Positions 44,108 through 50,271 of a stretch of 50,271 nucleotides of DNA are shown piece by piece. The stretch spans positions 1-50,271 of the forward strand of contig JAUZSF010000028.1 of assembly GCA_030949705.1 (NCBI GenBank), written 5' to 3'. The notes under the pieces are model-generated. The model had not been told where the DNA came from. It searched no databases and saw nothing but the letters and a program-made list of their open reading frames with translations. The stretch comes from Robiginitomaculum sp. Lineage in GTDB: Bacteria > Pseudomonadota > Alphaproteobacteria > Caulobacterales > Maricaulaceae. The position numbers and the translations under genes were made by a program. How positions within the stretch are numbered: position 1 is the first letter of the stretch; the number at the start of each line of letters is the position of its first letter.

Positions 44108-45157
44108 TTATCGGCGTTTGTTTTTTATGGCTGTTTTGATGGTTTTCCCAAAGGCCCGGTCCCGGTTTCGACGTTCGCTCTGGGTTGAGGTATTCAACGC
44201 CTCCTCGGTGGCCAGCTTTTTCCAGCGCTTATAGCGTTCTGCCTCCAGATCGCCTTTTTCCAGCGCCGCCAATACGGCACAGCCGGGTTCGGCCTCGTGC
44301 TGGCAATCATTGAATTTGCACTGGCCTTGCAGGTCAAGAATATCGGCAAAAACCGTTTCAATGCCGGCTTTGACATCGGTTAATTGCAATTCGCGCATGC
44401 CCGGTGTGTCGATGATCCAGCCGCCGCCCGGCAGGCGATACAAGGTGCGCCCCGACGTGGTGTGCCGCCCTTTGGCATCGTCTTCGCGAATGCCCTGTGT
44501 GGTGATTTTCCGGGTGCCGGACAAGGTATTGATCAGGGTGGATTTGCCCACCCCGGACGAACCGATCATGGCCACGGTCTGGCCCTTGGCGCACCAGGGG
44601 GCCAGATGCTCAATGCATTTCGGATCGCGGGCGTTCAGGGCTTCAACCAACAAACCTGGCGATAATTTTGCCGCGGCCTGTACATAGTCTTGCGCGTTAT
44701 CTACCTGGTCGGCCTTGGTGATGGTGACCACCGGGGTGACATCGGCCTCGCGGGCCATCACCAGATACCGCTCCAGCCGGGCAATGTTAAAATCCTGATT
44801 ACAGGAGGTGACGATAAACAAAGTATCAATGTTGGCGGCGATGAGCTGTGACTTGTTCTGGGTGCCGGCGGCCCGGCGTTGGAACAGACTTTTGCGTTGC
44901 AGGCGCTGAAAGGGGTGCAAGGTGTCCGGGTCCAGCAGCAGCCAGTCGCCAACGGTGGCGTTATCTGGATTGCCGTTTTCATCTGAAAAATAGGGCGGGA
45001 CTTTCTTAGCAAGATCGGGGCCGGCCACTTCCAGCGCATTGCGGTGCACCGCAATGACCCGTACCGCCACGGCCTTTGAAAAGTCATCCGGATCAAGTTG
45101 AGCGCTGAAAAAAGGATTCCAGCCATAAGCGGCCAGATCGTCTAGGTGAATTGTCAT
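44108..45157 (-). CDS. rsgA: Ribosome small-subunit-dependent GTPase A
   Basis: A circularly permuted GTPase assisting 30S maturation, 349 residues. Order: N-terminal OB domain, G4 (VVTITKADQ), G1 (GSSGVGKST), G3 (DTPGMREL), and the C-terminal zinc motif CKFNDCQHEAEPGC. The tail is basic (KNKRR). Confidence 0.96.
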   Translation of the reverse strand: MTIHLDDLAAYGWNPFFSAQLDPDDFSKAVAVRVIAVHRNALEVAGPDLAKKVPPYFSDENGNPDNATVGDWLLLDPDTLHPFQRLQRKSLFQRRAAGTQNKSQLIAANIDTLFIVTSCNQDFNIARLERYLVMAREADVTPVVTITKADQVDNAQDYVQAAAKLSPGLLVEALNARDPKCIEHLAPWCAKGQTVAMIGSSGVGKSTLINTLSGTRKITTQGIREDDAKGRHTTSGRTLYRLPGGGWIIDTPGMRELQLTDVKAGIETVFADILDLQGQCKFNDCQHEAEPGCAVLAALEKGDLEAERYKRWKKLATEEALNTSTQSERRNRDRAFGKTIKTAIKNKRR

Positions 45158-45268
45158 AAAGTCCTAACCTGCTGACCGTGAGTGTATGGCCATTTATGGT
45201 CCCGAACAAGCGCGGCCGTCTGGATAGGGTGATCGGAATCAGTCTATCAAATGCGCGGGAGAGTGATC

Positions 45269-46063
45269 ATGCAGGCTTATCTGGATTTATTGCGCGACGT
45301 TTATGACCACGGGGTAGAGCGCAGCGATCGTACCGGCGTGGGGACGCGCGGCGTGTTTGGCCGGCAAATCCGTTTTGATCTGGGGGCCGGTTTCCCGGTG
45401 CTGACCACCAAAAAACTGCATCTGAAATCCATCGTGCACGAGCTTTTGTGGTTTTTACAAGGCAGCACCAATGTGGCCTATCTGCGTGATAACGGCGTGC
45501 GTATCTGGGATGACTGGGCCGACGAAAATGGTGAACTGGGCCCGGTGTATGGCAAGCAATGGCGTTCTTGGGCCGCCCCGGATGGGCGCGTGATCGACCA
45601 GATCAGCAAGGCCATCGCCCAGATTCGTGATAATCCGTACTCGCGGCGCATTATGGTTTCGGCTTGGAACCCCGCCGATGTGGATGATATGGCGCTGCCG
45701 CCTTGCCATTGCCTGTTTCAGTTTTTTGTCGCGGACGGCAAGCTGTCCTGCCAGCTTTATCAGCGTTCGGCCGATATTTTTCTGGGCGTGCCGTTTAATA
45801 TTGCTTCCTATGCGCTGCTGACCATGATGATGGCCCAGGTGACGGGCCTCAAGGCTGGCGAATTTGTGCACAGTTTTGGTGATTTGCATCTTTATCTCAA
45901 TCATCTGGACCAGGCTGCCGAGCAATTATCGCGCACGCCCCGGGCTCTGCCCACCATGGCTCTGAACCCGGACGTGCATAATCTTTTTGATTTCACCTAT
46001 GACGATTTTGAACTGAGAGGGTATGAGCCGCACGACCATATTGCCGCCAAGGTCGCAGTTTAA
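45269..46063 (+). CDS. thyA: Thymidylate synthase
   Basis: Methylates dUMP to dTMP, 264 residues, the same length as the E. coli enzyme. The nucleophile is C146 in [11 protein letters not shown], with [17 protein letters not shown] and the C-terminal AV. The ATG at 45269 fits the family; the ORF upstream to 45251 adds six residues. The folate link with pabB/pabC is functional, not positional. Confidence 0.97.
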   Translation: MQAYLDLLRDVYDHGVERSDRTGVGTRGVFGRQIRFDLGAGFPVLTTKKLHLKSIVHELLWFLQGSTNVAYLRDNGVRIWDDWADENGELGPVYGKQWRSWAAPDGRVIDQISKAIAQIRDNPYSRRIMVSAWNPADVDDMALPPCHCLFQFFVADGKLSCQLYQRSADIFLGVPFNIASYALLTMMMAQVTGLKAGEFVHSFGDLHLYLNHLDQAAEQLSRTPRALPTMALNPDVHNLFDFTYDDFELRGYEPHDHIAAKVAV

Positions 46064-46155
46064 CCTTTTATCATTATAGGGCCGACACCAATACGATACC
46101 CCACCAGCGCCCATATGGGATAAGTTCGCACTATCCCCATCCCCAAACCCGCCGT

Positions 46156-46245
46156 GTCATCCCGGCCCCCGAGCCGGGATCCAGCCCTGAGTATCAACGC
46201 GCATGGGCTTTTTAGATGGATCCTCCGATCAAGTCGGAGGATGAC
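46156..46245. repeat. GTCATCC-bounded palindromic repeat element
   Basis: Ends GTCATCC (46156-46162) and GGATGAC (46239-46245) are inverted repeats. Inner hairpins are CCCGGCCCCCGAGCCGGG and CCTCCGATCAAGTCGGAGG. It has the architecture of 19326-19407. Confidence 0.65.
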
Positions 46246-46308
46246 GACAAGAGAAACGGATGAACTTATCCCCCACATAGCGTCATCAAGGGTCCATAAG
46301 GGGCAAGC

Positions 46309-46418
46309 CTTACCCCTCGGCCACCCTGTTTTACCCCATAAATGCCCCTTAACCGCGCAAAACCGACCCTGAAACGCTCCTCATTTACCCCTGATTACCC
46401 CTAGAAAAGACGGGGATA
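46309..46418 (-). repeat. Dispersed GGGGTAA-rich repeat, copy B
   Basis: Its reverse complement carries in order TATCCCCG, TAGGGGTAA, TAAATGAGG, TTTCAGGGTC and CCGAGGGGTAAG, matching copy A at 18964-19083 (120 bp versus 110 bp). Confidence 0.75.
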
Positions 46419-46423
46419 AAACC

Positions 46424-46452
46424 AAAAAAACCCCCGCCGTAAAGGCGAGGGT
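46424..46452 (-). terminator. Terminator of the SDR gene
   Basis: On the minus strand an 8-bp stem (CCCTCGCC with GGCGGGGG, one mismatch) and short loop precede T7. It lies 25 bp after the SDR gene stop. Confidence 0.85.
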
Positions 46453-46477
46453 TATAATGGTTCTATTTGGATGTGAA

Positions 46478-47261
46478 TTAGCGCGGGGGCATGCGAGCGC
46501 CAGCATCCAGCCGAATGTTTTCGGCATTGATGTAATCGTTTTCAACGAGGCAGGCAGCAAACTCGCCATATTCTTCGGGGCGGCCAAAGCGCGCCGGGAA
46601 TTGTACATGAGAGCGCAGGCTGTCTTTGACCTCGGGGGGCAGGCTTTCATAGATCGGGGTGTCGAAAAAAACCCGGCAGAATAACGTTACAGCGTATACC
46701 TTCGCGGGCCAGATCCCGGGCAATGGGCAGCGTCATGCCGACAATGCCGCCCTTGGAGGCCGAATAGGCCACCTGGCCGATCTGGCCGTCTTGGGCCGCC
46801 ACCGAAGCGGTGTTGACGATCACGCCGCGTCCCGAATCACCCAGCGGGTCCAGGGTCATCATCCCGGCGGCGGATTTGGACAGGCACATGAACGTGCCGA
46901 CCAGATTGATATTGATCACCAATTGGAAATCCTGGATGGGGTGCGCCTTGATTTCCCCGGTTTTACGGTTGCGCCCGGCGGTTTTGGCGGCCCAGCCAAT
47001 GCCGGCGCAATTGATCATAATGCGTTCTTGCCCATGTTTTTCACGGGCCAGCGCAAAGCCGGCATCGACGCTGGCCTCGTCGGCCACATTAACCTTGGCA
47101 AACGCGCCGCCGATTTCACCGGCGACCTTTTGACCGCGCTCTTCATTCAGGTCAAACAGGGTAACCTTGGCCCCTTTGGCCGCCAAAACCCGGGCGGTGG
47201 CTTCGCCCAGCCCGGAGGCGCCGCCGGTAACAATAGCGGAAATTTCTGAATTGATTTTCAT
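46478..47261 (-). pseudogene. Short-chain dehydrogenase (3-hydroxyacyl-CoA dehydrogenase type), +1 frameshift at T7
   Basis: NAD-dependent SDR of about 260 residues, resembling type-II 3-hydroxyacyl-CoA dehydrogenases. The upstream frame has VTGGASGLGEATARVL (cofactor), NCAGIG, NTASVAAQDGQIGQVAYSASKGG (Ser, Tyr and Lys of the active site). The frame breaks after CNVILPGFF at A7 on the plus strand (46665-46671; T7 in the coding sense). Removing one T gives FFDTPIYESLPPEV and the expected C-terminus RFGRPEEYGEF...IRLDAGARMPPR. All catalytic residues lie upstream of the break, but the substrate-binding C-terminus would be lost. It may be a sequencing error, a null or a slippage-dependent gene. 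Confidence 0.85.
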
Positions 47262-47342
47262 AACTGTGCCTTCTCTTTGCCGTAATCAATTGGTCATATC
47301 GGGGACATATCCTGATGGACCCTATGGAGGCATGTTATCGCA

Positions 47343-47747
47343 ATGACCGAAGAACCCAACAGCCTTGATGCAGGTTTTGAGGCCGAAATGATTAAAAATC
47401 TGCCGTTGGTGCTGGAAACGCCAAAACGGCGGCCGCCGCGCCGGTTCTGGCCAAAGTTCTGGGCGACCTTGGGCAAAATTCCCTTTTCCGAGGAACTGGG
47501 CGCCGCCTATTATTGCGCCACCGATGGGCAAACCCCAACCCGGGTCAAAGGCGTGCTGTTTGCGGCGCTGGCCTATTTTGTGCTGCCCACCGATCTGATC
47601 CCGGATTTCATTGCCGGGCTTGGCTTTACCGATGATGCCACGGTACTGGCTACGGCCATGGGCATGGTCAGTGTGCATATCAAACCTCATCACAGTGAAG
47701 CAGCGCGCGCCTTGTTGCGTCGCCCGGTCAAGGTCAGCACAGATTGA
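47343..47747 (+). CDS. DUF1232 (YkvA-type) protein
   Basis: A 134-residue protein. The DUF1232 core is ALAYFVLPTDLIPDFIAGLGFTDDATVL, a short membrane-associated helix with the conserved P-D-LIPD pattern. Function unknown. Its stop overlaps the start of the following isoaspartyl peptidase gene (TTGA). Confidence 0.88.
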   Translation: MTEEPNSLDAGFEAEMIKNLPLVLETPKRRPPRRFWPKFWATLGKIPFSEELGAAYYCATDGQTPTRVKGVLFAALAYFVLPTDLIPDFIAGLGFTDDATVLATAMGMVSVHIKPHHSEAARALLRRPVKVSTD

Positions 47748-48616
47748 GCGCGCCCTTTGCCCTGGCCCTGCATGGCGGTGCCGGGCCGATCCGCAATTCG
47801 GACCAGTCTCGCGAAGAAGCCAATATGGGCGCGCTTCTGGATGAAGGCCGCGTCATGCTGGCCAAGGGGGCGGATGCTGTCGAGGTGGTGGTGACGATGA
47901 TCCGTGGTCTGGAAGAGGCCGGCTATTACATTGCCGGCAAAGGGGCCGCGCCCAATCGCGATGGGGTGTTCGAACTGGATGCTGCCATTATGGATGGCAA
48001 AAAACGCCGTGCCGGGGCGGTGTGCGCCCTCTCTGGCTTTCGTTCTCCCATTACCGCCGCCCGCGCGGTGATGGACAAAACGCCCCATGTGTTGCTGGCC
48101 GGGGCCGGGGCGGCCCGGTTTTGTGCCGAAGCCGGTCTGGAGCCTGTGGACGATCCGCAATCCTATTACACACCGGCAGTTCGCTCGCAGGCCGCTACCG
48201 ATGCGCTCAGTCATGGCACCGTGGGGTGTGTGGCGCTGGACCGCGCCGGGGCCTTGTGCGCCGGAACGTCCACCGGCGGGGTGTTGAACAAAATGCCGGG
48301 CCGGGTGGGCGATACGCCACTGATCGGGGCCGGCACCTGGGCGGATGAACGTGTGGCCATTTCGTGTACCGGACAGGGTGAATATTTCATCCGGGCTGCC
48401 GCCGCCGCCGATGTGTCAGCGCGCATGAAATATGCGGGGATGAGTGTGGATGCCGCCGCCGCCGGGGCGCTGGCCGATATGGAACGCCAGGGCGGCGATG
48501 GCGGTTTGATTGCGGTGGATGCGGCGGGACGGATCGCCATGCCGTTCATTTCCCACGGCATGCGCCGGGCGGCCTGTGACGGGGCGGGAAATATCACCGT
48601 TATGGTGTTTCGTTAA
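47744..48616 (+). CDS. Isoaspartyl peptidase / plant-type L-asparaginase
   Basis: An N-terminal-nucleophile hydrolase, 290 residues. The N-terminal motif LHGGAGPI and the self-cleavage site HGTVGCVALD (Thr nucleophile, about 163) are typical, followed by TSTGGVLNKMPGRVGDTPLIGAGTWAD. The start is TTG at 47744, coupled to the preceding stop; no ATG exists before LHGGAG. It degrades isoaspartyl dipeptides from damaged proteins. Confidence 0.92.
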   Translation: MSAPFALALHGGAGPIRNSDQSREEANMGALLDEGRVMLAKGADAVEVVVTMIRGLEEAGYYIAGKGAAPNRDGVFELDAAIMDGKKRRAGAVCALSGFRSPITAARAVMDKTPHVLLAGAGAARFCAEAGLEPVDDPQSYYTPAVRSQAATDALSHGTVGCVALDRAGALCAGTSTGGVLNKMPGRVGDTPLIGAGTWADERVAISCTGQGEYFIRAAAAADVSARMKYAGMSVDAAAAGALADMERQGGDGGLIAVDAAGRIAMPFISHGMRRAACDGAGNITVMVFR

Positions 48617-48666
48617 GGCTGGGTTAAGCCAGCATAGGCTTTTATAGAGCGCTTGAAGGATGGATT

Positions 48667-49179
48667 ATGCGCCCGTTATTTTCTTTTGTAATACCCCTGT
48701 TATTGGTTGTATCCGGTACCACTGGTGCCCAGGCTGCCAATGCGCCAAAACTGCACCAGACCTACAAGGACTGGGCGGTTTTCACCGTTGAAAGCGGCGG
48801 CGATACCCTGTGTTATGTCCGCAGCTTTGCCCAGGACAAGGCCCCCAAGAATGTGGATCATGGGGATGTAATTTTTTTCGTAAGCTCATGGAAATCCGGG
48901 ACCGACAAGCATCAGCCCAGCCTGATGACCGGCTATACCCTAAAGGCCACACCGCCGCCAAAGGCGCGGGTCGGCTCGACGCGGATCACCATGTATACCG
49001 ATGGCAATGAAGCCTTTGTCGAGGAAACCAGCGACGAACGAAAGCTGATCAATGCCATGAAAAAAGGCTCGCTTTTGCGGGTCGAAGCGCGATCCAAACG
49101 CGGCACCGCCACCACCTATGAATTTTCGCTTTCGGGCATCACGGCGGCACTGCAAAAAGCTGACGCGCTGTGTAAATAG
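48667..49179 (+). CDS. Invasion-associated locus B (IalB) family protein
   Basis: A 170-residue secreted protein. The signal peptide ends near AQAA (residue 24). The mature domain with YKDWAVF, LCYVRSFAQDKAPKNVDHGDVIFFVSSWK, GYTLKATPPPKARVGS and two cysteines fits the IalB family. Despite the name it is common in non-pathogenic alphaproteobacteria and of unknown function. It lies 15 bp upstream of rlmN. Confidence 0.85.
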   Translation: MRPLFSFVIPLLLVVSGTTGAQAANAPKLHQTYKDWAVFTVESGGDTLCYVRSFAQDKAPKNVDHGDVIFFVSSWKSGTDKHQPSLMTGYTLKATPPPKARVGSTRITMYTDGNEAFVEETSDERKLINAMKKGSLLRVEARSKRGTATTYEFSLSGITAALQKADALCK

Positions 49180-49194
49180 CGCTATAAGGCGCTC

Positions 49195-50271
49195 ATGACT
49201 GAAACGATTGTAAAACCCTCGCTGGCGGGCATGGACCGCGATGCCCTGCGCCAGGCGGTGCTGGCGGCGGGCGTGCCGGAAAAACAGGTGCGCATGCGCG
49301 TGAACCAGCTCTGGCGCTGGATTTATTATACCGGCGTGACCGATTTTGAGGCCATGACCGACATTGCCAAGCCTTTGCGGGCTGCACTGGCCGAGGGCTA
49401 TACGCTGGACCGTCCGGCACTTAGCGAACGGCAGGTCTCCAAGGACGGTACGCGTAAATATCTGATCAAACTTGGCTCCGGCATTGAGGTAGAGGCGGTC
49501 TACATTCCAGGCGTTGGGCGTTCGGGTGCCTTGTGCATTTCTTCGCAGGTGGGCTGCACGTTGAACTGTACCTTCTGCCATACCGGCACCCAGGCTTTGG
49601 TGCGCAATCTGACCGCCGCCGAGATCGTTACCCAGATTATGATCGCTCGCGATGATCTGGATGACTGGCCAAAATCACCCAAGGACCAAGAGAGCCGCGC
49701 CATTACCAATATTGTCTTTATGGGTATGGGCGAGCCGCTCTATAATCTGGGCAGTGTGGCCGCCGCCATGGCGATTTTGAGCGATGGCGAGGGCATTGCC
49801 ATTTCGCGCCGCCGCATCACAGTTTCCACCTCGGGCGTGGTGCCCAAAATGCACGAACTGGGCGAGAAGACCCAGGCCATGCTGGCCATTTCCCTGCATG
49901 CGGTGAATGACGAGCTGCGCAATGAGCTGGTGCCGATCAACAAGGCTTACCCCTTGAAAGAATTGCTAAACGCCTGCCGCACCTATCCCGGGGCCTCAAA
50001 TGCGCGGCGCATCACCTTTGAATATGTAATGCTCAAAGGCGTGAATGATTCCGATGCCGAGGCACGCGAACTGGTGCGGTTGCTAAGGGGCATTCCAGCC
50101 AAGATCAATCTCATTCCGTTCAACCCGTGGCCCGGTGCGCCGTATGAGTGCTCTAGCTGGGAACGCATTGAAACCTTTGCCGAGATTGTCAACAAGGCGG
50201 GCTATGCCTCGCCGATCCGTACCCCCCGGGGCCGCGATATTGATGCAGCCTGTGGGCAATTGCGCTCGGAA
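49195..50271 (+). CDS. rlmN: 23S rRNA (adenine2503-C2)-methyltransferase, C-terminus beyond window
   Basis: A radical SAM enzyme that methylates A2503 of 23S rRNA and A37 of tRNAs. The cluster motif is GCTLNCTFC (C121, C125, C128). The second catalytic cysteine is visible near the window end in DIDAACGQL, so only the last few residues are missing. The GMGEPLYN and [12 protein letters not shown] segments are characteristic. Confidence 0.96.
   Translation, partial: MTETIVKPSLAGMDRDALRQAVLAAGVPEKQVRMRVNQLWRWIYYTGVTDFEAMTDIAKPLRAALAEGYTLDRPALSERQVSKDGTRKYLIKLGSGIEVEAVYIPGVGRSGALCISSQVGCTLNCTFCHTGTQALVRNLTAAEIVTQIMIARDDLDDWPKSPKDQESRAITNIVFMGMGEPLYNLGSVAAAMAILSDGEGIAISRRRITVSTSGVVPKMHELGEKTQAMLAISLHAVNDELRNELVPINKAYPLKELLNACRTYPGASNARRITFEYVMLKGVNDSDAEARELVRLLRGIPAKINLIPFNPWPGAPYECSSWERIETFAEIVNKAGYASPIRTPRGRDIDAACGQLRSE

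Larger units (their letters stand above)
46064..46477. other. 414-bp intergenic stretch with repeats and a terminator
   Basis: No gene is seen. It contains the GTCATCC-bounded hairpin element (46156-46245), copy B of the GGGGTAA-rich repeat (46309-46418) and the terminator of the SDR gene (46424-46452). Confidence 0.8.

Noticed and set aside
46659..47249. 196-residue plus-strand ORF opposite the SDR gene
   Set aside because: It has antisense-type composition, and the SDR motifs are on the minus strand.

Overview
The window is chromosomal DNA of a moderately GC-rich alphaproteobacterium. The evidence is the company of genes: a class I lysyl-tRNA synthetase, an UPF0262 / DUF2948 / low-molecular-weight phosphatase cluster, an IalB-family secreted protein, orphan Tad pseudopilins, and many short ATGA overlaps between co-directional genes. 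The genus cannot be named from this sequence alone. Apart from one insertion sequence, the window has no phage, plasmid or CRISPR content.

Region 1 (1-7918) is an alpha-glucan utilisation locus. It holds a secreted GH13 alpha-amylase lipoprotein (cut by the left edge), a divergent GH97 alpha-glucosidase of the inverting SusB type, a 924-residue TonB-dependent receptor and a flavin-dependent tryptophan-halogenase-family protein. Three 16-bp palindromes of the form TTGC-N8-GCAA lie in the two intergenic regions and look like operators of a LacI-type regulator that is not in the window. An IS6-family element with a frameshifted transposase (7981-8787) follows the halogenase, and then tRNA-Ser(CGA).

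Region 2 (9218-18916) holds two Tad-type pseudopilin genes (the first frameshifted at a T7 run), a compact minus-strand operon (71-residue protein, AMP nucleosidase, tyrosine phosphatase, PabB, PabC), a hybrid histidine kinase, and a plus-strand ubiX-rfbC-rfbD operon linked by ATGA overlaps. A 612-bp intergenic stretch full of repeats follows.

Region 3 (19529-31389) is mostly housekeeping: gamma-carbonic-anhydrase-like protein, IspH with a small GYF-domain protein, a lipoprotein, ArgS, MscS, RsmD, an RluB-type pseudouridine synthase, TadA, a TlpA-like thioredoxin, a possible 53-residue cysteine-rich peptide, DUF2948, UPF0262, an LMW phosphatase, a GlcD/D2HGDH-type flavoenzyme and a YrdC-type tRNA threonylcarbamoyladenylate synthase.

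Region 4 (31424-50271) holds a cytochrome b561-YceI fusion with two further YceI genes, HisS, Pgi, a secreted hypothetical, a DsbD/ScsB-type reductase, class I LysRS, a DUF4153 membrane protein, RsgA, ThyA, a second repeat-rich gap, an SDR dehydrogenase broken at another T7 run, DUF1232, isoaspartyl peptidase, an IalB-like protein and RlmN (cut by the right edge).

The least conventional signals are: the shared palindromes across the starch locus; a dispersed repeat of about 115 bp present in two inverted copies (18964-19083 and 46309-46418); two independent +1 frameshifts at identical T7 tracts; the b561-YceI fusion with two YceI neighbours; and the small CxC...C...C ORF at 27857-28018.
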